Shown: positions 11,291 to 24,129 of the stretch, in pieces
Layout: each line of letters starts with the position of its first letter
How positions within the stretch are numbered: the stretch's first letter is position 1
From: Paratinospora sagittata
Taxonomy: Eukaryota > Streptophyta > Magnoliopsida > Ranunculales > Menispermaceae
Assembly (NCBI GenBank): GCA_035771175.1
Contig: CM069601.1
Location: 4,300,001-4,364,000, forward strand
Direction: 5' to 3'
Length of the DNA: 64,000 nucleotides
The notes under the pieces: model-generated
The model's database searches: none
The model's input: the letters and a program-made list of their open reading frames with translations, nothing else
What the model was told of the DNA's origin: nothing
Position numbers and translations under genes: made by a program

Positions 11291-12426
11291 ACGAACCATT
11301 GTTGATACTAAAATTGTGTGTTGATTAGATTTGTTGTTCCAAAAATATCCCTTTAACAGTTTATAATATGGGTTGAAAGTCAAAATTTCTAATAGATAAA
11401 AGAAAGGGTATTACTGAGATTATGATAAAAGTAACACACGAATAAGAAGTATTGGCTTTATAAATAGTCTGGATAATTTTTGCTATTAAATAATTAATTT
11501 AATGACTAAATTATACATACTATAATTATAGCTATAATAAAAATAAAAATAAAAAACTCATAATTGGACAAACCCAGATAGACCTTTTTTAAAAGTAAAT
11601 CAAGCCTGAAGTGGAGTTGTGTGTCAGAATTTAAAATCGGGCTAGACCGAACACATTATATATTTCTTAATATAAAATGTTGTTCAAATTCGAATTTTTG
11701 CCAATTTTAATATTTGTGGACGAGAATCCTACTTTCTAATAAATCACTTTCTTACTTTAAAAAAAAAAAAAAAGAAAAAAAAAAAACAAACTTAAGAATC
11801 TTTAGCTGCGTTTGATATATAATTTAAAAATAATTTTTAAAATTTTAATATGATCTCATTTTTAATTGATATATAGTTTTTAAAAATATATTTGGTGTCA
11901 TATTCGAAAAATATTTTTTAAATTTAAAAAATAAGAAAAACTTATTTGGTTGTTCTAAGATTTCATACAAATCAAGTGAAAAAAACTTATGTGAATCCCA
12001 TCAACTACAAATCAATTAAAAGAAAAACTCAAAAAATAACTTTTATATTTTTTTTAAAAACAATCTGTTTTCTTAACTTTTTTCTAAAAACATTTTTTGA
12101 ATTGCTTTGCCACAAAAAAAAAGAGAGAAATATATCATTATACATAACTATATTGATTTCATAAAATTAAACTATTAAAACTTTCAAAAAAAATATTAAA
12201 CTATTAAATACAATATTCTTTTAAAACTATATATATATTAGCAAATGAGCACTGAGTTGAACGTGACTATTTATCAAACATTAATATAAATTAGTAAAAA
12301 ACAATTTAACAAATTATTGCGTACCGCCTGGGTAGTTTAGAAAGTATGGGAGATGTGGATCGTTTGAAAAAAGTAGCGTGCTTAATATTATTATTTTTTA
12401 ATTAAAAATAGAATTAATGTGTAAAT
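11291..12426. other. AT-rich intergenic stretch
   Basis: Very AT-rich with poly-A near 11758-11787. I see no gene, paired repeat or RNA in it. Confidence 0.6.
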
Positions 12427-12431
12427 GACAG

Positions 12432-13443
12432 TGTAACATCTCATATTTTTTGTCAAAAATTTTACGTTGACTTATGCATATATTGAGATGTATTATATAC
12501 ATATAATTTGTAGAGATATAAGTATACAAGTGTATGTAGTTGTGTTTTTATAAATTTTAATTAGATTATTAAAATCTAAACAATATGTGTAAGTTGGGTA
12601 TATATATATAAATTAAATTTAAGCATGAGGAGCTGGTTAACTAACTAGCATGGGGAGCATGGGGAGCACGGGATCAAATTTTTATCCTTATCCCTCTCTC
12701 CAACGTTTGTAAAGGAAGAAGAGAAAAAAAAAAAAAAAAAACGTTTGTAAAGGAAGAAAAAAAAAAGAAGCAACGGAAGGAGGAGAAGAAAGAGAAGAAA
12801 TGTCGAATTTTTGCCGAATCAGGGCCATGATAAGTGATTTTTACTTTATTTCTTCGTAAAATTGATATTTAAGTTAGATGTAACAATTTTCTTTGAGTAA
12901 TTTTTGTTATAGGAGCTATTTTATGGTGTTTTTAAAATTAAAATTTTGACCAACTTCAATGAAAATTTGCTGGGAAGTAAAAATCTCGAATATGTGGTTA
13001 GATTGTATTTATTGGTTCATTTAAAATTTTTATAGCTATTGGAAGTTAAATTTGATACTAAAGACTTTTGGAACTCTATTAAAATCCAATAAAACTCCGG
13101 TTTGAGACTGTAGAAAGATAGATCTACCAATTTCAGACATTACGATATTAAGATCATGATTTTTAGATATGATTTGATATTTTTAGTAACTAAATTAATA
13201 TAATCAGTAGACATTATGTTGATGTGTGAAATGTTATAGAATTAATGTTTTGTGGAGATTGAATATTGTTTTATCAGGTGGCGTTTTGGACTTGTGGCTT
13301 TATTAATTTTATGTGAAAACTCTTTCAAAAATTTTAAAAAATTGGGATTAGTGTGAGAGGCTGATAGGTTTTAAGTATGTCAAGGTACAACATACTTAAA
13401 ATTTTGTGTCGATCGTGATGTAACCCGAAAAGGGGTCACGCCA
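12432..13443 (+). mobile_element. Probable solo LTR
   Basis: Begins TGTAACATCTC and ends GGTCACGCCA, 1,012 bp. Flanking pentamers are GACAG (12427-12431) and GACAA (13444-13448), one mismatch. The start is typical of plant Ty3/gypsy LTRs. No internal retroelement sequence lies on either side. A 140 bp inner block is shared inversely with 9769-9905. Confidence 0.5.
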
Positions 13444-13448
13444 GACAA

Positions 13449-15900
13449 GATTATCCTTTGTTAGTTAACCATGGTTCAAGTTGGAACTCAAGATTTCAAG
13501 AATTGTGGAATTATATTTTAGTTTTTAAAATTGAAATATTTCAATTTTCTAAACTACCATGATTCACCCACATCTCTTCAAAACGTAACGATCATTAAAA
13601 CTCCTTTTTCGTTTTTCAAACTCTATCCCCATTAAACGATAGCGAAATTTCAAGGCAATTGCTTCCCATTTTATGAAGACTTAAAAATGGCTTATTTGCA
13701 AACGATGGCTAGTTATAATAATATGTATTCGGACACTTTCACTTAAAGTCGAGAGTTTGATTCTCTTTTCTTATAAATAAATAAATAAAATTTTTTCCCT
13801 AAAAAAAATGGGAGCAGGACCATAGTAGTTGATTCGCATAGTTCCCTCGGGCCCCTTATGTCTCTCACCGTTGTGTTCTATTTCTTGACCCTACTGAGGA
13901 GTCTTGACTTTCTCTGGCTCTAATGCCAGCATCTTTTGATCTTGTGTAAGTACTAAAAAAAGTCTTTAATCTCTATTTCCACTGCCATTTGCTAAGGGTT
14001 TTGAAAATGGCTTCATAAAGCTTAATGAGCTCATATTTGGAGGCAACGCAAGAACCCTACCATCACCTAATCGATCAATGGTTGGAGAGCTTTCATTGTG
14101 ACACATTTATAGCCTTTTTTTAATGTAAATAATGTGATCATCGAGTGTACTCAAGTTTAATTTTTATTAAGGTGTACCCATTTCTGATGTTTGGGCTTTG
14201 ATCTTTTTACATTTGTAATGTTTGTTGAAGTAAAATAAGTGTTTAAATAGGAATTTAGTCCCACATTGAAAAAAATAAAATGAAAAAGTCATAACTTTGG
14301 TTTGATATGTTATATGTACCCAAAATAAGAAAGAATTTTGTTTCTAACCCATTACTTTGTAAAAAAGGGTTCAAATTTGTATTTGAGGCGTGTACTTTCT
14401 TATATATTAACATTTTCATTTTATTCTTTTCAACAAGGATTAAATTCTTATTCAAACACTTACGTTAGGCTTAATTAATTTTTGGGCTTTAGTTTTTAGT
14501 GTGAGATATTTTATCTATTTCCATAGATAATTTTTTAATTAACTGTTTTCTTTTTAAGTTAAATTCATTCTATTGCTTTTTCAATTTTTGTTTTTCAGAT
14601 TTCTCACTATTTTATATTGATTCTGGTGTAGGTTAATGGTCCTGAATGGAGATTCTGAGAAGTTCACCAATGTTTATGAATATAACTTTTATGTTCAATA
14701 ACAAGAAAACAGAGAAGAATTTCGAATATCACATACATATTTATTTCTCTTTATTATTTCTATTTCATTTTATTTATCTATATCTATACTTTGAGCGACG
14801 TGTGGCCATTTTTTGTTTTATCCCGAAAATGCCTCATTAAATAAACTTATTATTCTTTTTGTAATTTTTTTTTTAAAATTTAAGTAGTAAGGGCAGAATA
14901 TGTATTCAATCTACATAAAACTACGTTTGCGACTCCAACAGTGTCTTCAAATTAACAGTGTCGTCTGTCCGCTCTTTCCAACGCCGCTGTTGCCTTACGG
15001 ACGCACCGCTTCGACCGTGCCAAATCCTCGTGAGTTAGCTTTCTTCTTCTTTAGATTAGATGATTTGTTGTTCATCTCTTTCTCTTGCCCTTTTCTTTTC
15101 TCCGCTTCTAACTATGTTTTCTTTGTTGCTGTTTTTGTGAGGGTTTTGGTGGATTAAGTTGGTTTTAGTTTGATGCTTGGTTATTCTTTTGATTTTTACT
15201 GTAATCTCCAGTTCTTGTGCCGAATGCTGGCAAATTTTTTGAAGCTTACTAAGTTTATGGTTTGAAATTGTCATACTGCACTTTGATTTTGAGGACCACC
15301 TGTTTGACAAAATATTTCATAGAAGATTTCTATATTGTGCTAAAAAGACTGTCACTAATCATTATAGATCTTTCCAAGCTCAATTACTTTGAGATGTTTC
15401 CTACTGCCAGTTTGTCTCTAAGTGGTAGAAATAGCCACAATCACTTCGTGCTCACTTATCCTCATATTTGTGCTTAATCGCTTCAAATTTCATGAGAAAA
15501 AGCATACTTTGATCATACCAGGACTATCATTAGTTCGTTGAGACTAATGCAACCACTAGGTTGTGAGAATTGGGATCCTTTGTAGAATTGGTAAGAGACA
15601 CTTAATTAAGAATCGAATGCAGGCTCTTGCAATCAAAATGCAAGATTTAGGTTCTGTTTTGTATTTTATAGATCATTTAATAGCTATCTTTATTTATTGT
15701 AGATTTAATAGTTTTTCCTAAGATGAATTTGTAATTACTTAATGTTTTTCTAGGATTTTCAAAGATATGATATATTTTGAATTCATGATATATTTTCAAA
15801 GCTATTTACATTAATCAACATTATTAATCAGTTTAGAATTATATGTGAAGAAGGTAGTAGTTGGTAGCCTCATCTTACTCACTGAAGCCCGTTAGAAAAG
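13449..15900. other. Intergenic, no clear gene; one possible 5' exon
   Basis: Contains the diverged repeat 13815-13940 (partner 3985-4125). Positions about 14925-15029 are unusually GC-rich for the area and end in a consensus donor, CCTC|GTGAGT at 15030, followed by a T-rich intron-like stretch with an acceptor-like CTCCAG near 15210. This could be an untranslated exon of a transcript I cannot identify. The rest is AT-rich. Confidence 0.3.
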
Positions 15901-15904
15901 TTAT

Positions 15905-16275
15905 TAGAAAAGTTATTACATACATCTAGAGGTGTGTAATAAATGATGCAATGGACATGAACATGTAGTTGCATTATTTTGCATTTAGATTGCCATTTCC
16001 CTAAGAAATAAACAAAATATCCCTTACTTAATTTGAAAACAGGGCATAGAATAAAATATTTAAGGTAAATGGACCTAATAATTAGAACTTGTAGGCTCGA
16101 AATTTTAAATTAAATGAATCCAATGACATATGCCTAGTGCCCAATACATTGCAACTACATGTTGATGTTCATTGGATCATTTATTACACACTTCTAGATG
16201 TGTGAACCACACACATCCAATGGACATGAACATATAGTTGCATTATTTTGCAGCTAGATTAGCATTCCCCTCTTT
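15905..16275. repeat. Palindromic repeat family (copies also at 42285-42425)
   Basis: The core holds inverted copies of CATGTTCATTGGATC-like text: GTTGATGTTCATTGGATCA near 16160-16178 and CCAATGGACATGAACAT near 16218-16234, with TTATTACACAC in the loop. A half copy lies at 15915-16005. The same palindrome, diverged, lies in intron 14 of the PQT3-like gene. This looks like a small fold-back MITE; its ends are not defined. Confidence 0.5.
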
Positions 16276-16960
16276 CTTATTGTCAATGTTATTAATCAAA
16301 TGTTAGTTCATCTCTTTCTTAAGGCTTTTTTATTTATTATGTTTTTTTGAACTTTTATTGTGAGGGTTACTTCTCCATCATTAAATTTATTTTAATTTCT
16401 AATATATATTCTATTAGTTTCAAGAATCAAATAAATATTTCATTGTTTGGTTGATTTTACTTCTACATTTTCTGTTTTGACTTACTTATTTCTAAAGTTT
16501 ATTATATTTAACATTCATTTTAAGTACACTTACACTGTTCTCAAGACCTGAATTATCCATCGCATACATGGTTGCATACCCAGTTACTGAATTTGAGTTG
16601 AAAACTATGTCAGAAGAAATGCTTAATAATTGGTAATTCACTTAAGGCACAAATTGGGATGGAGTTTGCTCATATAAATATTTTGACACATTCATTTTAT
16701 TTCTTCTAAAACATTACTCTTCTTCTAATTTCCTATTTCATTCTAATTTCTTCAACTTTTATAATTTTTATACTTGCCATGACATTTATATTTAATTACC
16801 TATAGTTATTTTATAAGTTCATTACTTATTACATATTTTGTTGGACACTATAATATTGCAATTATCACTAAGTTTTATTTAAAATTACAATATATTAATT
16901 ATTTTGTAATATAATTATTCTTGAATTTAACAAGCACATCCTTATCTCAATAAGTAATGG

Positions 16961-17309
16961 TTATGTTTCCCGAACTCGAGCATGGGTGTCAGATACAGGT
17001 ATATATCTAGAGGTTCAACTTGTTCATTTTCAAATTCTAGGATACGGGGACTCAGCTATATGATATGTTATTTTTTCCTTCTTTTTTTTTCTTCTTTCAC
17101 TCATTTATTGTCTGTTTTGTTCTCCCACTTAAGTGAATTTCACCTATTAGTCATTATTTTCTTTTATGTTGTCTCTTCTTTTCATTGGAGAATCTACATA
17201 GTAGTATTCTAAAATCTAAAGTGTTGGACACATATCCCATACCCATGTTGTGTCATAAAGTGTCAAACACGGGTACATCAGGCTAAAGTAAAGAGTCCAA
17301 GTAACATAG
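16961..17309 (+). mobile_element. MITE, CTATGTTAC family, copy 1
   Basis: The 349 bp element starts TTATGTTTCCCGAACTC and ends GAGTCCAAGTAACATAG; the ends are inverted repeats. Flanks AGTAATGG (16953-16960) and AGTAATAG (17310-17317) form an 8 bp target duplication with one mismatch, as for hAT elements. The interior matches copies at 32765 and 59573, including TAGGATACGGGGACTC, CTCATTTATTGTC, GGAGAATCTACATAGTA and CATATCCCATACCCATG. Confidence 0.7.
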
Positions 17310-17579
17310 AGTAATAGATATTCACGTGCAACAGACGTGCACCACCACAAGTAATAATAAGAGCAATGATAGGGGGATTGAAATTACTACACCAATTGTG
17401 AAAAATCACTGTCACGTCAGATTTTAACATTAATTGATCAATATAACACACTTTTCAAGAAAACTATACATTTGATGTGGAGCCTTGACACATCAGATTT
17501 GTAGCAAATGGTGTGTCAATTTCAATCTCTTTAGCATTTTTCTAATAATAATAGTAATAATAAATAAATAAATAACTCT

Positions 17580-17790
17580 TGGCAAGGGTAAATATGTACT
17601 TTCACTTGCCCTAATTCTTTCAACTGTCGTTCTCTTTCTCAATCATTTCTCAGACCACACAAACATATACATCTCCTTCTCTACTTACCTCAAGCGGATT
17701 CAACACTTCTCGAACATTCTTCTTGGAGGCAAAAGTTCACCTCAAAATCTTTGAAACATAGGGTTTATCTGAAGGGTTTGATTTCAAGGT
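17580..17790 (+). promoter_or_regulatory. Candidate 5' UTR exon and promoter region of RPB8
   Basis: A pyrimidine-rich stretch (TTCGTTCTC/TCTTTCTCAATC type) followed by TTTCAAG|GTATAA, a donor-like site near 17789. RPB8's coding start is preceded by an acceptor-like TTTGTAG at about 19405-19411, so a 1.6 kb 5' UTR intron is plausible. This is inference without transcript data. Confidence 0.3.
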
Positions 17791-18647
17791 ATAAACGTTC
17801 ATCTCTGACTACAAATTTTTGAAATATAGGGTTTATGTGAAGGTTGTGGAACATATATTTCTATATTTTTCAAGCTCTTTTATTCTTTGCAAGCGAGTAG
17901 ATTGATGGATATATGTTTAGAAGTTAATTGAATGGGATTGTTCTAGTGCATTCTATTCAATGGCCAATCACGAGTAGATTGTCGCATTCTAACTAATAAT
18001 TTTTTGTAATCCATTTCGAGATAGTGATCCATCTGATAATCTGCTACAGGCACTCATAAGTTGCTCTTATGAGCAATAATTATACCTTAAAAATTATTGA
18101 TTATTGCGTGTTAAAGTTTTATAATTAAATATTTACCCTAGTTCTTGCATGTTGCTAGCTACAGGTTTAACAAACAATATTTCGCTACCGGTGAAAAGCA
18201 TATACTGACTAACCTAAAATTGAACAAAAACCAATTTTATTGAGTTTGGTTTGGTTTAACAAAATGCCTACGTCATCACTTTCAATTTGAGCATAAAACT
18301 GACCCAAATCAAACCATGGACACTCGTAGTGACTACTAATCTTCATTTGTAAACCTCCCTTTTCGTCTAAAAATACATTTCTTCAATTTAAAGAATTATA
18401 ACGTAAAATATTATTCAATATGTGTTTAAATTATTTCTTTGTTTTTTTTCCTCTTTGAAGTACATTCACACTCAGGGTTGTGATTTATTCATATTTCAAA
18501 GTCCTCCCTCTTTCTCTGTTTCTTTTGGTTTTGATGAGTTTGAAACTATCAAAGAAAAACATTTGGATATTGTTCTCTTCTAATAATGGGCATTGGCACA
18601 GTTGCACACAACATTTCGGCATTTTTTATAAATATTTGTAGTCTTAC

Positions 18648-18852
18648 GCCCAGTTTGGTACAACTTTTGCAAAGTTTTGTTGGGTCAAAAGAAATTTTGG
18701 AGGCATTTGGCAATATCTGCTTTTGGCCAAATGGGGAAAAACAAATTTTCTATTTTTTGGAGAAAATGGATGAAGCCAGCTTTTTCGAAAAGTGTTTTTT
18801 TTAGAAGCAACTCTCAAAAATGCACTTTTGCAAAGGTTGTACCAAATGAGGC
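18648..18852. mobile_element. Short MITE with TTTGGTACAAC ends
   Basis: About 205 bp. Left end GCCCAGTTTGGTACAACTTT and the reverse complement of the right end, GCCTCATTTGGTACAACCTT, form inverted repeats of about 26 bases with few mismatches. The target duplication could not be settled. It lies upstream of RPB8, probably in its 5' UTR intron. Confidence 0.6.
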
Positions 18853-19431
18853 CTCAGTTGTGTTGTGAGGTTGAGATTTCTTTATAATAGTAATAAAAAT
18901 TGGTACAAATTTCCCAAATTTGCTTCCATATCTGCTGCATTTTTCCTATTTCCAAGTTCTAACATATATTTATGTGAACCAAGCAATGGTGCTTGGAGAT
19001 GAATTGTGTTTTGTGTTTGTATTTTGCATTGTATTCAAAATTTAAATCTCTTAGTTTTCTTTTTCCCCTTTCACGGTTGTACATTAGGAGTTTATTTGGC
19101 ATTTCCCTTTTCCATGTTCTTGTTTTAAGACTTTCAAACTTTAGAAATCTCAAAATGGTATCAAAAGTTAAGAACACGAGATTATATTGAGAGAGGTTGA
19201 GTGTAGCCAAAGATTAAAACAATTGAAGCTTTATGTCTTGGTAGACTTGTTCTAGATTTCTATAATGGTATGGTACATAAAGGTTTTGCTTAGAGCTTCA
19301 AAGTTGAACCATACAAAATTTTCATGGAAATAGTTGTAAGTCTCATTTTTTAGTTTCCATTACTTGTGTGTTGTTTAAACATTCACTTGCAACCATACTT
19401 TGTGTTTGTAGGTGAGTGTTGATTGAGAAGA

Positions 19432-20805
19432 ATGGTTGAGATTCTTTTTGAGGATATTTTCACTTTGACTCGGTTAGATCCTGATGGTAAAAAGTTTGAT
19501 AAAGGTATGGTGATATTATTTAACTTTTTCAGTTATTGGGTTTTGAGGTGCTTATCAAAAAAGATTATTGAATATTCTTGGTCTTGCATCATTGTAACTT
19601 TCCTTTCTCCTCTTCTTAACATTTTGTGCACCATTCAGTGTAATTAATCCAAATGAGAAGATAAAAGAAAAGAAACTGAAAGTGTCTTTTAATTGTTCTT
19701 AATCTGGTAGCGAAGTTTGATTTTGCATGACTTTTAGGCTATTAAACTTACAAAGAGTAGAGACAGAGCTTGTACCAAATAATTCTTCTATTGATTGGTT
19801 AAGAAGATTCTGTTCACAGAGTAGAGCAGCTGCAACAAGGCTTAAGTTTGTGATGGAGGCTCATCACCAAAATGGCCAACCAGTTCAAAAAAGAGTATTA
19901 TCTATGAGAAAGTCCTATTCATAAGAAACTAATTATTCAAATAATCCTTAAACAACGGCCAACAACCTAGCCTTAATAATATGCTTTTGTGTATATGGCT
20001 CTTTATGTTGCAGTATATATTGCGGAATTGTCCTATCCTTGGTTGATGTGCATAAAACCAGAATGCAGCATTCTAAAACCATATGTAATGAATGGCTATA
20101 TAAATTGTTTGAGCTAAAGACTTGTATATCTCTCTCTTCAGTTTCTCGCATTGAAGCTCGGAGTGAGCAGTTTGATATGTACATGCAATTGGATGTAAAC
20201 ACGGAGATATATCCTCTTCATGTTGGTGAAAAGTTCACCATGGTGCTAGCTCCAACACTGAGTTTGGATGGAACTCCCGACACGGGGTATTATACCCAGG
20301 TAAATCAGATTCCTTTCTTGAGTTTTATCTATTCCAATTTGCAGAACTGCAATTTCCTGTAAAAAGATCCAATCACGGACTGACCTAAATCTGTTGATTT
20401 TTTTCCTGAACATTGATTGCTCTATATTGATTGGGTTGATACATCTAGATACCACGGCATAAAGTTCATTTAAAATCTGACTTTAAATGTGCTACAAATT
20501 ATTCAGGGCCAGAGAAAGTCACTGGCAGACAAATTTGAGTATGTTATGCATGGGAAGCTGTACAAATTATCAGAGGAAGGTTCAGGGATTAATGTCAAAG
20601 TGTATGTATGCTTGTTTTAGTTTGTGCACATTCTTTTCACTCAATCTCAGGGAAGTTACCTTACTCCAACAAATATTTCTTGCTTTTGTTTAGGGAGATT
20701 TATGCTTCATTTGGTGGTCTTCTAATGATGCTGAAGGGCGACCCTTCGAATGCTGCCAACTTCGAGTTAGATCAGAGGTTGTTCCTCCTGATGAGGAAAG
20801 TCTAA
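19432..20805 (+). CDS. NRPB8: DNA-directed RNA polymerases I, II and III shared subunit RPB8 (RPABC3)
   Basis: Small OB-fold subunit common to all three nuclear RNA polymerases. Four coding exons: 19432-19504, 20142-20299, 20507-20601 and 20694-20805, giving 145 residues, the length normal for plant RPB8. All introns are GT-AG and phases close; the third donor (GTATGT) splits the codon of VEI. Recognisable blocks are [11 protein letters not shown] near the N-terminus, [79 protein letters not shown] and the C-terminal [11 protein letters not shown]. The ATG at 19432 is chosen because the family starts [10 protein letters not shown]; two codons upstream an in-frame ATG lacks support. No truncation seen. 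It is the only plus-strand gene recognised here. Confidence 0.96.
19728..19924 (+). other. Short open frame inside RPB8 intron 1, unrecognised
   Basis: A 65-codon plus-strand frame with balanced composition, containing [20 protein letters not shown] and [11 protein letters not shown]. It is flanked on the left by TTTTAG, acceptor-like. It does not belong to RPB8. It may be a captured gene fragment or chance; I do not recognise the family. Confidence 0.25.
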
Positions 20806-23349
20806 CACTATTTTGTCTTCAGGTGGCTTCTATGCAATGAACTATCAGATACTACTGGAAACTTTTTTTTATCCCATGCATCTCTAAAGAGCATAAGTTT
20901 GTTTTCCAATTCTTTAGGAATGTTTAATACATAGGTGCTTTAAGAGTTCTTTTGCTTGTATCTAACTAAAACAACTAATTCACCTGTTGTGAGAGTTATA
21001 CCACTAACTTATGGATGCTTGGATCTCAATTGGGGAATTTTTCAATGGTGAAAACTCAACATTGATGCAGTGGTAATAAATATATAAAAGAACAAGAAAA
21101 GGTTGATTTTTGGTCCTTGTTTATCTATGTGATGCTCAAATAGTGCATCTCTGTGTTCATGAGAGAAGTCCATATGATGGGGTTTAGATCTTCTTCTGTA
21201 ATGTACTTTGGAGAGAGATGACCTTGAGCTTAAAATGAAGATAGTCATGCCTTGTCTCTATGTAAGAGTAAATGGTCCTTCTTTCCTCTTTCCTGTAAAT
21301 CTCCAAGGGGTGTATACTGTTAACAGAGAGGACTCTGTTGACCATGGCAGCTGGAATCTAAATAAAGTTTTTCAACAAAAGCTATAGCTGATGTCTTATG
21401 AGAGTTCAGGTCAAATGGACTGGAAAAACTAGAGAAGGCTTGGATGGATGAGATATTACATTACATAAGAGTAAGGGGCAGTTTGTTTTATTTTGTTTCA
21501 TATGATGTGTGTGCTTCTCATAGCACATCAAAATTTGTAGGGTACCCTACAACCCCAGAAGTCTATTGCAGTGAAATTACAGTGAAAAATCACCAACTTG
21601 AATTGTTGGAAATGACAGTGACACAGAAACCAACAAGTTGACAGGTTTGGGGCCCAAACGAGGAGAGTCTCTTACTAAAACACTGCACAAGATTTGAAAG
21701 TGATTTCCAGATGTTTTTTTTAACCTTTTAAGTATTAAGGAACTGTTGTTAGTCACACCAGGTGTTTGTCTTAATGCCATAGTGAATATTATCATAGATG
21801 TTATTCTTGGAATCAGAGAGATCTCTTAAGGGATTTACAATGCATGTATTTACAATGCTGATTATAATAAGCTTTTTTTTTTCTTTTTTTCTTTTTTTCT
21901 TTTTAGTCTTCATTTGACAACAAGTGAGAGTATACAAACAAGTTTAAAAAATAATCAAAACTTAAATCTTTTATTTTATTTGGGTGAAGTTTGTCTTTAC
22001 CTTTGAAAGTCTTTGTTTTCTTGACATAATAATTTTGTAGCAGCTAATTGCATTGCTTGTAATTATATTCTGCTTTTTTATAATTGAAAATATGCTATTT
22101 TGTCTTTGATAGTACTCAAATTTTAATAAGTAGCTCATAATTGAATGATTGACATATGAATGAAATGCTGATTTGAATGTTATGATGTTTTATCCCGTCT
22201 TATCCATGAAAAATATAATGATAAACAAATTAATCATCATTTCAACTGCGTTTCTTTATTATTATTATTATTATTATTATTTTAAGGTCAGTGGGTATAA
22301 AGGACGTAAGTTCTCCCTAATCCCTTTAGAGTACAGTTACATATATTTAACGACGTTGTTGGCCAACAAGTGATAAGAGTGTTTCGAACTTAAAATCTTT
22401 AGGGTAAGTGCGCTTGTACGAAATTATTAAACCAGCCCACCATTGGTTGATGTGTTTCAAATAATTGGTATCAATCACTAAGATTTCAGTCATTAATTTG
22501 TTACTTCTATTAATTAACATAGGAAGTATTTAAGAATTTAGGAGTGGTGGAATGTCTTAGTTTGTGACAATATGGATCCAAGATAAATGATTTCTGGGGA
22601 CATTAGGCTTTGATTTGGTGGGTATTAATTAAAAATTTTGGATGGATTTGTTTTTGGCAAACATAAACCTAACATTATTAGGTTAGTGGGACCAAACATG
22701 TATGATAAGTGGTGTCTATAGGGGTGTGATTTGTGAATGAGTCATGTGCAAGCTTAATCAATATCAAACCACCACATTATACAGAAATAATAATAATGTT
22801 ATTTTAAAATGAAACAAATCTCGCAGTCCAAGGATCATGCAATCGTAATATTGAGATGTGCTGAAAAATATTTTGGAAATAGTTCCATGAAAATAATTTT
22901 TAGCCAAGGTAATGCTAAAAATATATGACTAGAATTATGTAAATAAACATCTAGTACAAATATTACGAATAAAACTTTCATTCCTTACAACAATTGATGT
23001 TATGCAGTTTAGGTGATTATTCAAATTAGATGCAAATTAGATGGTAGATTTTTTGTACCAGCTTTCTATCTAATAGTTGAATAATATTGAAAAATTAAAG
23101 GAACATATTACAAAACAGAGGTTGGCCTTGGTACAATGAATGTATTTTTATTTTTATTTTCCCTTTTAAAATTTCTATATTAGAAAACAAAAATAAGCAA
23201 CGTGTGTTTGATTTATCAAGTTTAAAAGTAATTTTTTTCAAATTGTATAGGCCATTGGATTATGTAGGATATATAACAACTACTAAATTGCAAGATAGAC
23301 GGCCTAAGCTCACAAGGACTACAATTTATTTTTGTTTCAAGCACGAAGA
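20806..23349. other. Intergenic region downstream of RPB8
   Basis: AT-rich, no gene recognised. A (TTA)n microsatellite lies at about 22252-22285 and T-rich tracts at 21872-21903. The first 150 bases are presumably RPB8 3' UTR. Confidence 0.6.
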
Positions 23350-23357
23350 CTTGATAG

Positions 23358-23932
23358 TAGAAGTGTTCATCGAGACCAACCAAATTAAAAAATCGAATCA
23401 AACCGATGTGATCGATTTGATTTGGTTTGATTTTTGTGAAGTTCGATTCGATTTTCGGTTTAAGGAATGAAAAATCCGATCGCTTCGGTTCGATTTTCGA
23501 TCTAGATATTAAAAAATTGAATTTAACCCGAACCGAACTGAATTTTAGGGTAATACTGTCATTTTTTCTATAACCCTAAGCTTTAAATATGTAGGAACAT
23601 GATTAAAAGATCCTTTGAACTTGCTTTTAATTTTTATTTGTTTAACTAATGGATACTTGAAATTGGATTTACCGGTACATAAAAAAATTGCCTTAAGAAA
23701 GGCTTTGAATAGAAAACATATCGAAATTTTTCATGTCAATCTCTTTTAGTATTCTTATTATTAAATGTAATAATGTATTTTGTGTTTTAATTGTAATGAT
23801 TAAACTATATATTATATTTTTTAAATGATTGAATGTATTTTGAAAAGGTAAAATAGTGTTAAGTATAGATTTATAACTGTAAAATTGACGTAACTAACCC
23901 GATCAATCCAAACCGAAGTTTGTACACCCATA
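23358..23932. mobile_element. hAT-type MITE
   Basis: 575 bp, with ends TAGAAGTGTTCATC and (reverse complement of the right end) TATGGGTGTACAAA, close to the TAGGGGTGTNCA ends common in plant hAT elements. Flanks CTTGATAG (23350-23357) and TTTGATAG (23933-23940) are an 8 bp target duplication with one mismatch. The interior is full of CGATTTGATTTGG/CCGAACCG-type subterminal repeats. Confidence 0.7.
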
Positions 23933-24129
23933 TTTGATAGCTTAGCCTTAATAGGGAGGGAAGTGCAAAAATTGGCATATATATATTTTTTTGGGTTAAG
24001 TACAACTAGCCCTGTCAGGCGCAACAACCGAAAACCAACATCGAATGATGACAATAATTGAAAACAATGAAATCTTCGAACAACAAGGTTTGTAATCCAC
24101 AACAAGTACTGATATTCTCTCCTAAAACG

